From Clostridium_AW sp040797845 (GTDB lineage: Bacteria > Bacillota > Clostridia > Clostridiales > Clostridiaceae): a DNA stretch of 64,000 nt. How positions within the stretch are numbered: the first letter of the stretch is position 1; each line of letters starts with the position of its first letter. Under the pieces are notes generated by a model. It ran no database searches. It saw only the letters and a list, made by a program, of their open reading frames with translations, and had not been told where the DNA came from. This document shows, one piece after another, positions 1 through 7,978 of the stretch. Location of the stretch: assembly GCA_040797845.1 (NCBI GenBank), contig JBFNFA010000012.1:1-64000 (forward strand), read 5' to 3'. A program made the translations under genes and the position numbers.

Positions 1-153
1 TCTAGTGATAGATTTTTTATTTTTTAATCTGTCTACCTTAAGGGGAGCATATCAGACTGAAAGGAGTTTGTCAGCATTAGGGATTTTATAAAATAAATTT
101 TAGAAGTTCTTATTGCAGCGAATCCGCATAAGAAACATTATGTAGCATTTTTT
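1..153 (-). repeat. Family D MITE-like repeat, copy D1 (left end cut by window)
   Basis: This stretch matches, in reverse complement, the two full 192-bp copies at 6978-7169 and 54841-55033. It ends with the same terminal inverted repeat, an ATTATGTAGCATTTTT-like end near 137-153. The first ~38 bases of the element lie before the window. It is followed by a linker that also borders the copy at 54841 and then by a family A palindrome. Confidence 0.7.
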
Positions 154-225
154 TATTTGTTGCACCCATAAATCAGTTTTACATTTATAAGTGTCTACAA
201 AGATAATTTAGTTTTAGAAATAGAG

Positions 226-284
226 AGCTAAGCACGTAGTGAAGCCACTCCAGAAAAAGTCGCTATTTCACTACATACTTAGCT
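226..284. repeat. Family A 59-bp palindromic repeat, copy A1
   Basis: The element begins AGCTAAG and ends CTTAGCT. Its arms (about 18 bases, GTAGTGAA against TTCACTAC inside) enclose a core with an A-run and GTCGCT. It lies just downstream of the minus-strand gene ending at 340, so its transcript could act as a terminator hairpin. At least eight other copies are in the window. Confidence 0.8.
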
Positions 285-339
285 ATTCTTGTATTTTACA
301 ATATCTAAAAATCTAAAAAACTAAAAACTAAACATCTAA

Positions 340-786
340 CTAAATTTGTCCTAATAATTTCAAAATTGCTTGAGCTATAAGTGCAGAACCTATGTAAGTT
401 CCTGTGAATACAAAGCAGGAAACTACAATAATTCTCCAACCGGATTTTTTAAATGTATCTAAATCCTTACCTAAGGAAATTCCAACGTATGCCAGAATTG
501 GTGTTGTCAATGCTAAGAAATCTACTTTGGCCATATACTTTGTTATTGCTGCAGCACCAGGTACAGCAGGATAAGTTAAAATACATCCAAGGGTTACAAC
601 ATAAGCAACAGCTGGTATTTTACCAGGCATTATCTTAGCTAGTAATATACCTGCTAAGGATATTAATATCAATATAATCATTCCTGGAAGAGCCTCTAAA
701 ATATTATGTTTAGGACCTATCATATTTCCTACTAGAGTAAGTGCTCCTACTAAAACTAATATAAATGCATTATCTTTAATTTTCAT
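340..786 (-). CDS. Small integral membrane protein, subunit partner of the DUF3100 protein
   Basis: A 148-residue, very hydrophobic protein with about four or five predicted membrane helices. It is the last gene of a three-gene minus-strand operon (M20 amidohydrolase, DUF3100-type protein, this protein), starting 2 bases after the stop of the gene before it behind an AAGGAGG site. It is clearly paralogous to the 155-residue protein at 12635-13102: both have a conserved TTPxLAxxGISxG segment near residue 95 followed by a Lys-Trp and a final helix. The constant pairing suggests it is one half of a two-part transporter. No known family function can be assigned; the transport role is inference. 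Confidence 0.8.
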   Translation of the reverse strand: MKIKDNAFILVLVGALTLVGNMIGPKHNILEALPGMIILILISLAGILLAKIMPGKIPAVAYVVTLGCILTYPAVPGAAAITKYMAKVDFLALTTPILAYVGISLGKDLDTFKKSGWRIIVVSCFVFTGTYIGSALIAQAILKLLGQI

Positions 787-788
787 AA

Positions 789-1610
789 CTATGCCTCCTT
801 AGAAGGATTTGATTTAGAACGTTCTACTTTAGGAGCTTCAACTCCATATTTTAGTCTATAGCATCTCCTGTATAGCCATTCTGTGGCTGGTAGAGATAAC
901 CATAGGCACATATAAAGACCATCTAATCCTGACAACATGTTACTTGCAGCTCCAAAAGCAGTTAGAGTTTCTTGCATTTCAGGATACATTGCACTTAAAG
1001 AACCTACAGCAGCAGTCATCATACTAGCACTTCCAACTCCAGATGCCATGGCCAAAGAATAAGGATGTAGTGGTGTATAAGCAGCGAAAAAGCTTGCAAG
1101 AAGTCCAAAGAAAACAGTACCAATAACTGTACCGCTTATATAAACTCCCATAACACCTTGTCCTTCTTCTCCATCTAAACCGTAAATATCACTTATTAAC
1201 GCTATATTTGGTTCACGAGCTATAGAGTGAGCAGCACCAATAGTTTCTCTTTTTAATCCAAGCATTACTGCTAGCGGTACACCAATGAAAACAGTACCTA
1301 AGTTACCGAACTCCTGTAATATTAAAGCAGGACTGGATTTGATTATTGTTGGCAGAGTAGGGCCAATTGTAGTTCCATATCTAGCCATTAAAAGCATTAA
1401 AGATATAGTTATTAAAGATCCTGCATCTTTCATATCTTTATCATTTACAACTTTTAAAAATTTAGGGGATAAAAATACTCCCATAATAAGTGCATAAAGC
1501 ATAGGTAATAATACTATGGTTCCAGGGCCAAATTTAAATTTCATTACTCCTATAGCTTCGGCGATAACTACTAAAATTAAAACTAATAGGTGGTTTTTCC
1601 AATTCTTCAT
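789..1610 (-). CDS. DUF3100-type integral membrane protein, putative transporter subunit
   Basis: A 273-residue multi-pass membrane protein with about eight hydrophobic segments. It resembles the DUF3100 family, whose function is unknown. Conserved landmarks shared with the paralogue at 11803-12642 are an AxxxxxxREP segment near residue 125, an HPY/SLAMA segment near 185 and a GVGSxSMxTAA glycine/serine stretch, which look like substrate-path motifs. The start overlaps the stop of the M20 gene by 4 bases and has an AAGGAAGG site. The C-terminus is basic and hydrophilic. I infer that it moves the substrate, or the products, of the co-transcribed amidohydrolase. Confidence 0.8.
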   Translation of the reverse strand: MKNWKNHLLVLILVVIAEAIGVMKFKFGPGTIVLLPMLYALIMGVFLSPKFLKVVNDKDMKDAGSLITISLMLLMARYGTTIGPTLPTIIKSSPALILQEFGNLGTVFIGVPLAVMLGLKRETIGAAHSIAREPNIALISDIYGLDGEEGQGVMGVYISGTVIGTVFFGLLASFFAAYTPLHPYSLAMASGVGSASMMTAAVGSLSAMYPEMQETLTAFGAASNMLSGLDGLYMCLWLSLPATEWLYRRCYRLKYGVEAPKVERSKSNPSKEA

Positions 1611-2932
1611 TCTTCAACCTTCCTTTCAAAGCAACTTTCTAAAAACTTGATATAATCTTCTTTATTATTAAATGTTGGTATATAAGAATCTATAACCTCT
1701 TTAGCCCTTTCAGCATCATTATATAAAAGATCTATAGTCGTCATAGCCATTAACTTAGCTGGTAATATGCATGCAGCATCGAAATCTTCTACATTAAAGT
1801 CTTTTGTATGCAATGCTCCAGAAACTCCACCTACAAATGGATGTATGGATGGGATTAAGTTTGATATATCTCCCATGTCTGTTGAAGCAGCAAAATGACC
1901 AGCATCTATAACTCTATCTTCTGGTAATAGGCTCAAACTATTTTCTCTAAATAAATTGTTTAATTCCTTTGAACATTTAAGAGGTAAATGTCCTGGTATT
2001 GTATTTATAATTGTTTTAGCGCCCATCGTATATCCACCAGCAATTAAAGCTCTGTCCACTTTTTTATTAGTAGCCATCATAGCATCTACGTTTTTGGCTC
2101 TTACATAGGATTCCATGCGCACATCTGATGGAACACTATTAACCGTATCTCCACCTTTAGTGATTATTGGATGAACTCTTATAGAATCTTCATCTTTAAA
2201 GGTTTCTCTAAGAGCGTTTATCCCCATAATACCAAGGGTAGCTGCATTTAAAGCATTAATTCCATCATGAGGAGCTTCAGCAGCATGAGCAGCTTGTCCT
2301 AAATATTGAATGGTTTTACCAATAAATCCATTGCTAGTTTCTCCTATGGCTACAGTAGGCTCTGGGCAGTTTTTAAGGGAATGCATCATCATAGCTATGT
2401 CTACATCCTCTAGTTCACCTCTATATATAAGTTCCTGTTTACCAGCTAGGAAGTTTATCTTGCCTTCTTCTCTTAATTTTTCTCTATATTCTATTTCGAT
2501 ATATTCTTCAGCAGGTACTGCTAAAAAAGTTACGTTTCCATTAAGCTCATCTTCTACTCCGGAAAGTTTAAGACCAAGAGCAGCACCTAGCATAGCAGTA
2601 ATCTGTAAATTATGCCCACAGGTATGAGAAGCTCCTGTTATTTTATTTGCATTTTTACTGTCAAAGCAGATTACCCCATCTAGTTCACCTAGTATCGCTA
2701 CATTAGGTCCAGAAGAATTATCCTTTAATTTTCCCTTAACTCCAGTTAAAGCCACTCCATCTTTATAAGAAATATTTAGCTCATTTAAAAAGTTACAAAC
2801 TTTTTTTGAGGTCTCTACTTCTTTGTAACCAAGTTCAGGGGAGTTTTCTATATCTTTAGCTAAAGATAGCAATTTTTCCTTATTTTCTTCTATGGTTTTA
2901 CAAACCAATTCCTTCAGTTCTTCTCTATTCAT
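1607..2932 (-). CDS. M20 family metallo-amidohydrolase (AbgB-like)
   Basis: A 441-residue M20 peptidase/amidohydrolase, expected to use a two-metal site to split an amide bond in an N-acyl amino acid or similar compound. Visible motifs are a THTCGHN-type metal site near residue 105, the PAEE catalytic glutamate pair near 140, an MHS metal histidine near 185, an AHAAEAP segment of the lid domain near 215 and a late LHT metal site near 380. The CGHN form, rather than CGHD, is what p-aminobenzoyl-glutamate hydrolase AbgB-type enzymes carry. I chose the second ATG (2932) because it is better spaced from GGAGG and matches the paralogue at 13123. It is the first gene of the operon with the two membrane proteins. 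Confidence 0.88.
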   Translation of the reverse strand: MNREELKELVCKTIEENKEKLLSLAKDIENSPELGYKEVETSKKVCNFLNELNISYKDGVALTGVKGKLKDNSSGPNVAILGELDGVICFDSKNANKITGASHTCGHNLQITAMLGAALGLKLSGVEDELNGNVTFLAVPAEEYIEIEYREKLREEGKINFLAGKQELIYRGELEDVDIAMMMHSLKNCPEPTVAIGETSNGFIGKTIQYLGQAAHAAEAPHDGINALNAATLGIMGINALRETFKDEDSIRVHPIITKGGDTVNSVPSDVRMESYVRAKNVDAMMATNKKVDRALIAGGYTMGAKTIINTIPGHLPLKCSKELNNLFRENSLSLLPEDRVIDAGHFAASTDMGDISNLIPSIHPFVGGVSGALHTKDFNVEDFDAACILPAKLMAMTTIDLLYNDAERAKEVIDSYIPTFNNKEDYIKFLESCFERKVEE

Positions 2933-3054
2933 CATACACCCTCCTTAAAATTTTTAGAAATATATGTTTTTATTTAATAAACATGTGTATTTTACTAGCG
3001 TACTATGTATATTTTATACAGGGTAAGAAAATATGTCAATAAAAATAAAAAATA

Positions 3055-3083
3055 TTGACATAAAAATATCAAAGTGGTATTCT
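3055..3083 (+). promoter_or_regulatory. Sigma-A-type promoter of the riboflavin operon
   Basis: TTGACA at 3055-3060 and TATTCT at 3078-3083 with a 17-base spacer, about 20 bases before the FMN riboswitch. It faces away from the divergent M20 operon. Confidence 0.75.
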
Positions 3084-3102
3084 TTAATCATAATTAAATA
3101 TC

Positions 3103-3219
3103 GTAATTCCTTCAGGGTTTGGTGAAATTCCATACCGGCGGTATAGCCCGCCAGCCGAAAGGCAGATCTGGTGAAACTCCAGGGCCGACAGTTATAGTCT
3201 GGATGAAAGAAGGAAGTGT
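3103..3219 (+). ncRNA. FMN riboswitch (RFN element)
   Basis: The conserved RFN core is plain: GGTGAAATTCC at 3121, then ACCGGCGGT, GCCCGCCAGCC, and a second GGTGAAACTCC/GGCCGACAG arm. The closing P1 helix pairs TTCCTTC (3107-3113) with GAAGGAA (3209-3215). It sits between the promoter and ribD, with an intrinsic terminator at 3322. FMN binding should therefore lower transcription of the operon. Confidence 0.97.
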
Positions 3220-3321
3220 AATGCCTATGGTATATTTATGCCCATGATAGGGTTTTATTTGTGTATAAAATCTATCATTTTATAGGAGTGTTATACTATT
3301 TTTGTATCTGTATATAATAAG

Positions 3322-3349
3322 CCCTGAAGATAATCTTCAGGGTTTTTTT
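3322..3349 (+). terminator. Riboswitch expression-platform terminator
   Basis: The stem CCCTGAAGA/TCTTCAGGG is followed by seven T residues, between the FMN aptamer and ribD. This is the off-state terminator of the riboswitch. Confidence 0.9.
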
Positions 3350-3403
3350 GCTGCTTTTATAATTAAATTTATCCTGAATTAAATAAATTTAAGGAGGGGA
3401 CTT

Positions 3404-4489
3404 ATGAAAGAAAAATATATGAAAAGGGCTTTAGAACTAGCTAAATTAGGAGAAGGTTTTGTCAATCCTAATCCCTTAGTTGGTGCAGTAATAGTAAAGA
3501 ATGGAAGGATAATAGGGGAAGGATATCATGAGTTTTTTGGGGGAGCTCATGCAGAAATAAATGCCTTTAATAATGCTATAGAGGATGTAAAAGGTGCTCA
3601 TATGTACGTCACCTTAGAACCATGTTCCCATTATGGAAAAACTCCTCCCTGTGCTAATTCAATTATTGAAAAAGGAATAAGCAAAGTAATAATTGCCATG
3701 AAAGATCCTAATCCAGTTGTCAGTGGTAGAGGAATAGATTTATTAAAATCCAATGGCATAGAGGTTGAAGTTGGCGTATTAGAAGAGGAAGCTAAAAAAT
3801 TAAATGAAGTATTTATAAAATATATAACAACTAAATTGCCATATTGTATTTTGAAAACAGCAACAACTTTAGACGGTAAAATAGCTACAGTAACAGGAGA
3901 TTCAAAATGGATAACTGGAGAGAAATCTAGAGAATACGTACATCAAGTAAGAAATAAAATAAGTGGAATAATGGTTGGAATAGATACAGTTATAAAAGAC
4001 GATCCAAGTTTAACTACAAGACTTAAAGATAGTAAAGGGAGAAATCCTATAAGAATAATTGTAGATAGCAAAGGGAGGATACCGGTAGAAGCAAAATTGT
4101 TAAAAGAAGAGGGAAAAACTATCATTGCTACTACTGAAAATATGCCTAGTGATAAACGCTTTGAGCTAGAGAAATTAGGAGTAGAAATAATAACTACTCC
4201 ATTAAAAAACAATAAAGTAGATTTAAAATATCTAATGAAGGAATTAGTGGAGAGAAGAATTGACAGTATTCTTTTAGAGGGAGGAGGTACATTAAACTAT
4301 TCGGCCCTAGAAGAAGGGGTAGTAGATAAGGTCATGGCCTTTATTGCCCCTAAAATAATTGGAGGAAGTTCCTCTAAAACCCCTGTAGAAGGCGATGGAA
4401 TAGAACTTATGAAAGACTCTATAAAATTGAAAAATGTTTCTTTTGAAAAATTTGATGAGGATTTTCTCATAGAAGGATACTTGCGTTAG
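3404..4489 (+). CDS. ribD: Bifunctional diaminohydroxyphosphoribosylaminopyrimidine deaminase / 5-amino-6-(5-phosphoribosylamino)uracil reductase
   Basis: 361 residues, the usual length for bacterial RibD. The N-terminal deaminase domain shows the zinc site HAE at 49-51 with Cys74 and Cys83 (PCSHYGKTPPC). The NADPH-dependent reductase domain starts near residue 145 (LKTATTLDGKIA) and contains the LLEGGGTLN motif near 295. It catalyses the second and third steps of riboflavin synthesis from the GTP-derived pyrimidine. It is the first gene after the FMN riboswitch, with an AAGGAGGGG ribosome binding site. Confidence 0.97.
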   Translation: MKEKYMKRALELAKLGEGFVNPNPLVGAVIVKNGRIIGEGYHEFFGGAHAEINAFNNAIEDVKGAHMYVTLEPCSHYGKTPPCANSIIEKGISKVIIAMKDPNPVVSGRGIDLLKSNGIEVEVGVLEEEAKKLNEVFIKYITTKLPYCILKTATTLDGKIATVTGDSKWITGEKSREYVHQVRNKISGIMVGIDTVIKDDPSLTTRLKDSKGRNPIRIIVDSKGRIPVEAKLLKEEGKTIIATTENMPSDKRFELEKLGVEIITTPLKNNKVDLKYLMKELVERRIDSILLEGGGTLNYSALEEGVVDKVMAFIAPKIIGGSSSKTPVEGDGIELMKDSIKLKNVSFEKFDEDFLIEGYLR

Positions 4490-4530
4490 TGGAGAGTTTT
4501 ATTGAATGAAAAAAGAAAGGAAGTGAAGGA

Positions 4531-5187
4531 ATGTTCACAGGTATCGTAGAGGAAATAGGAAAGGTAAAGGGCATAAAAAAAGGACAACAGTCAGCAAGTA
4601 TAACTATCCAATCTTTGAAAGCTATTGAAGATGTAAAGCTTGGAGATAGTATATGCACTAATGGAGTTTGTCTTACGGTAACAGCTTTTACTAAAGAGGA
4701 TTTTACTGTGGATGTAATGCCTGAAACCATGAGGAAAAGTAATTTAAAAGATTTGTCCATAGGAAGTCATGTCAATCTAGAAAGAGCTTTAAAAGTATCG
4801 GACAGATTAGGTGGTCATATAGTTAGCGGTCACATAGATGGAAGGGGGAAAATTAGAGGATTTAAAAAAGAGGATAATGCCATATGGATTACAGTAGAAG
4901 CTCCAGTAGAGATTTTAAAATATGTAATATACAAGGGTTCTATAACTATAGATGGTGTAAGTTTGACTGTTGCACATGTTGATAATAGTGAATTTAAAGT
5001 GTCCATTATTCCTCATACAGGAGAAGAAACTATATTATTAATGAAGAGACTGGGTGATGAAGTAAATTTAGAATGTGACATAATAAGCAAGTATGTAGAA
5101 AAATTAGTGAATTTTAATAATGAAAGCAAAAATCACGATGAAAGCTCTATAAATTTAAATTATCTAAGTGAAAATGGATTTGTTTAA
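4531..5187 (+). CDS. ribE: Riboflavin synthase, alpha chain
   Basis: 218 residues with the typical MFTGIVEEIG start and two internal lumazine-binding repeats. The first holds GVCLTV near residue 48 and the second GVSLTV near 148, with the conserved SGHIDG between them. The enzyme dismutates two 6,7-dimethyl-8-ribityllumazine molecules into riboflavin and the pyrimidine precursor. The last ~20 residues are polar and go beyond the usual core. It is second in the rib operon, 41 bases after ribD. Confidence 0.96.
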   Translation: MFTGIVEEIGKVKGIKKGQQSASITIQSLKAIEDVKLGDSICTNGVCLTVTAFTKEDFTVDVMPETMRKSNLKDLSIGSHVNLERALKVSDRLGGHIVSGHIDGRGKIRGFKKEDNAIWITVEAPVEILKYVIYKGSITIDGVSLTVAHVDNSEFKVSIIPHTGEETILLMKRLGDEVNLECDIISKYVEKLVNFNNESKNHDESSINLNYLSENGFV

Positions 5188-5211
5188 AATTTTTTAAGAG
5201 GTGATGTTAAT

Positions 5212-6417
5212 ATGATTAAATTCAACACAATAGAAGAGGCCATAGAAGATATTAAAGAAGGTAAAATAATTGTAGTAGTAGATGACGAGGATAGAGAAAA
5301 TGAAGGCGATTTAATTATGGCTGCTGAGAAGGTTACGGCAGAAGCTATAAATTTTATGGCTAAGTATGGTAGAGGGCTCATATGCATGCCTATAGATGGA
5401 GACAGATTAAAAGAGTTAAACATAGGTCAAATGGTGGAGGTTAATACAGATAACAAAGGAACAGCATTTACTGTTTCGATAGACCATAAAGAAACTACTA
5501 CAGGAATTTCAGCCTTTGAGAGAGCTTTTACAATTAAAAAAGTTCTAGAAGATGAATCAAAAAGCGAAGATTTTAGAAGGCCAGGGCATATATTTCCTTT
5601 GGAAGGAAAAGAGGGAGGAGTATTAAAGAGAGCAGGTCATACAGAAGCCTCAATGGACTTGTCAAGACTTGCGGGATTATATCCAGCAGCAGTTATATGT
5701 GAAATAATGAATGAAGATGGAACGATGGCAAGAGTTCCTGAGCTTATGGAGTATGTAAAAGAACATAATTTAAAGATAATTACCATAGCTGATCTCATAG
5801 CCTATAGAAGAAAAAATGAATCCTTAATAGAAAGAGTAGTAGAGACAAAGATGCCTACTAAATATGGAGAATTTAAAATATATGGATATGTGAACAAATT
5901 AAATGGAGAACATCACGTAGCTCTAGTAAAGGGAGATATTAATGATGGAGAACCAGTATTAGTGAGGATGCATTCAGAATGTCTTACTGGAGATGCATTA
6001 GGATCCGTAAGATGTGACTGCGGGGATCAATATGCAGCAGCTATGAGAGCTATCAGTAAAGAAGGAAGAGGAATTTTAGTTTACATGAGACAAGAAGGAA
6101 GGGGAATAGGGCTTATAAACAAACTAAAAGCTTATAACCTTCAAGACAAGGGTATGGATACCGTTGAGGCTAATATTGCTTTAGGATTTCCAGAAGACTT
6201 AAGAGATTATGGAATAGGAGCTCAAATATTAGAGAATTTAGGAGTAAAGGAAGTAAAATTAATGACTAACAATCCTAAGAAGATCTCCGGGCTTTCTGGA
6301 TATGGTATAGAAATAGTAAAGAGAGTACCTATAGAAATACATGAGCATAAAGAAAGTGAATTCTATTTAAAAACAAAAAAAGAAAAGATGGGACATTTAT
6401 TAAACTTTGATAAGTAA
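5212..6417 (+). CDS. ribBA: Bifunctional 3,4-dihydroxy-2-butanone-4-phosphate synthase / GTP cyclohydrolase II
   Basis: 401 residues, the standard fused enzyme that makes both riboflavin precursors. The N-terminal RibB domain has the acidic Mg-binding loop DDEDRENEGD at 24-33 and the RxGHTEAS segment near 140. The C-terminal RibA domain, from about 205, has the zinc-site cysteines in SECLTGD and VRCDCGD, the RQEGRGIG arginine motif near 293 and a late LMTNNPKK. It is third in the operon with an AGAGGTGA binding site. Confidence 0.97.
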   Translation: MIKFNTIEEAIEDIKEGKIIVVVDDEDRENEGDLIMAAEKVTAEAINFMAKYGRGLICMPIDGDRLKELNIGQMVEVNTDNKGTAFTVSIDHKETTTGISAFERAFTIKKVLEDESKSEDFRRPGHIFPLEGKEGGVLKRAGHTEASMDLSRLAGLYPAAVICEIMNEDGTMARVPELMEYVKEHNLKIITIADLIAYRRKNESLIERVVETKMPTKYGEFKIYGYVNKLNGEHHVALVKGDINDGEPVLVRMHSECLTGDALGSVRCDCGDQYAAAMRAISKEGRGILVYMRQEGRGIGLINKLKAYNLQDKGMDTVEANIALGFPEDLRDYGIGAQILENLGVKEVKLMTNNPKKISGLSGYGIEIVKRVPIEIHEHKESEFYLKTKKEKMGHLLNFDK

Positions 6418-6482
6418 AATAGTAATTTGAAACTTTAGGGAATAAAAGATTTATTAAGTAAATTGTATGAGGAGGAATAAGT

Positions 6483-6944
6483 ATGAAAATGTATGAAGGA
6501 AATTTAATTGGGCAAGGTTTAAAATTTGGTATAGTAGTGGGCAGATTTAATGAATTTATAGGAAGCAAATTATTAAGTGGTGCCGTAGATGGGCTAAAAA
6601 GGCATGGAGTAGCTGAGGAAGACATAGAAATAGCTTGGGTGCCAGGAGCCTTTGAAATCCCTTTAGTTGCCAAAAAGATGGCTAAAGGCAAAAAATATGA
6701 TGGAGTAATATGCTTAGGAGCTGTAATTAGAGGAGCAACTACACATTATGAACATGTAACAGCGGAAGTTTCAAAAGGAATAGCAAAGGTTAGTTTAGAT
6801 GAGGATATACCAGTTATATTTGGAGTATTAACCACTGAAAATATAGAACAGGCAATAGAAAGAGCAGGTACTAAAGCTGGAAACAAAGGCTATGAATCTG
6901 CGGTTACTGCAATAGAAATGGCGAACTTATTAAGAGAAATATAA
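6483..6944 (+). CDS. ribH: 6,7-dimethyl-8-ribityllumazine synthase
   Basis: 153 residues, typical of lumazine synthase. It condenses the RibD-pathway pyrimidine with the butanone phosphate from RibBA. Family motifs are VVGRFNEFI near residue 20, WVPGAFEIP near 53, GAVIRGATTHYEHV near 81 (catalytic His) and FGVLTTEN near 113. It ends the riboflavin operon. The following kilobase is mainly repeats, with no clear terminator until the family A palindrome. Confidence 0.97.
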   Translation: MKMYEGNLIGQGLKFGIVVGRFNEFIGSKLLSGAVDGLKRHGVAEEDIEIAWVPGAFEIPLVAKKMAKGKKYDGVICLGAVIRGATTHYEHVTAEVSKGIAKVSLDEDIPVIFGVLTTENIEQAIERAGTKAGNKGYESAVTAIEMANLLREI

Positions 6945-6977
6945 AAAGGTTAAGAAATGCTTATGTTTTCAACAAAT

Positions 6978-7169
6978 AAAAAATGCCATATAATGCTTCT
7001 TATGCTGTCTCGCTGCAATAAGAAATTCTAAAATTGATTTTATAAAATTCCTAATGCTGACAAACTCCCTTCGGTCAAACATGTACAGCATCTTAACGGT
7101 ATTTTTATAAAATAAATTAAGAATTTCTAGATTTCGCTCAAATGCATAGATCACATTACATAGCATTTT
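6978..7169 (+). repeat. Family D MITE-like repeat, full copy D2
   Basis: A 192-base element bounded by inverted ends: AAAAATGCCATATAATG at the left and CATTACATAGCATTTT at the right, which pair with few mismatches. It is nearly identical over its length to 54841-55033, and in reverse to the window start. It has no convincing coding content: the frame that spans it is a by-product of the repeat. A family A palindrome follows 62 bases later, as at 55106. Confidence 0.8.
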
Positions 7170-7230
7170 AAATTTTATAGAATAAATAAGTGTTTACTAT
7201 AATTGAGAAAAGATTTCTAAAAAATAAAAG

Positions 7231-7290
7231 AGCTAAGTATGTAGTGAAATAGCGACTTTTTATTGGAGCGGCTTCACTACATGCTTAGCT
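7231..7290. repeat. Family A palindromic repeat, copy A2
   Basis: Begins AGCTAAG and ends CTTAGCT, with arms GTAGTGAA/TTCACTAC. The core is in the opposite orientation to copy A1 (AGCGAC first, GGAGCGGC later). Confidence 0.8.
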
Positions 7291-7831
7291 ATTCATTTGT
7301 AAAACATAGATGACCTAAGTATTTTTGTATAAATTTATAATTGTCAAATCAATTTGATACAGCTAATAGATTTAATATATATTATATTAATGAAGAAATT
7401 CCCTTAATGGAACTTTTTTATTAATATAAAAATCTAAAAAATATCTAATCAAAAAGCTTTGTGGCCATCAGGAAATATTATCTTATAATAGTAATAATTT
7501 TCTTTAAAAACATATATATGTAGAAAATAATTTAACAACAATAATTAATATAGGTTAAAAATAAAACATAGAAATAAAGTTTGAATATTTTAAAAAAAGA
7601 ATTATAAAAATCGTTATTTTTACGAGGTAAATCATATTCATACATTAAAGTAATAGCAAAACCTTTTAAATACAGATTTTGATAAAATAAAAATAAAATT
7701 TAATTTGTTAGTAAGTAATAAAATAATTCGTAAATTAGGAGTTTTCTCGCATAATGAGAAGTTTGGCGAATCAAATATTGAATAATTCTGTTCCTTTGTA
7801 AGAATATTATACTAAATTCATAAATATTATA
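7291..7831. other. AT-rich non-coding gap
   Basis: About 540 bases with no convincing gene. The only structure I see is a nested inverted repeat at 7726-7771: ATTCG...CGAAT outside, TTCTC...GAGAA inside. Confidence 0.5.
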
Positions 7832-7860
7832 TTGACACTAAAATGATATTATATTAACAT
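7832..7860 (+). promoter_or_regulatory. Sigma-A-type promoter of the FMN-binding protein gene
   Basis: TTGACA at 7832-7837 and TAACAT at 7855-7860 with a 17-base spacer. It leaves a leader of roughly 110 bases before the GTG start at 7979. Confidence 0.6.
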
Positions 7861-7978
7861 AATTAATGAAACTAGATTTTTTTAGTTTAGAATAGTATAT
7901 TGAGAGGCTTGTAAAAGTTAAAGCCCCTTTATTCTAAAATTATAACTTATATTATTTAAGTCGGGAGGTAATGGACAA

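Noticed and set aside
6969..7166. A 65-codon minus-strand frame spanning the family D element
   Set aside because: It covers the repeat from end to end, including its inverted termini, and has no ribosome binding site; it reads as a by-product of the repeat.
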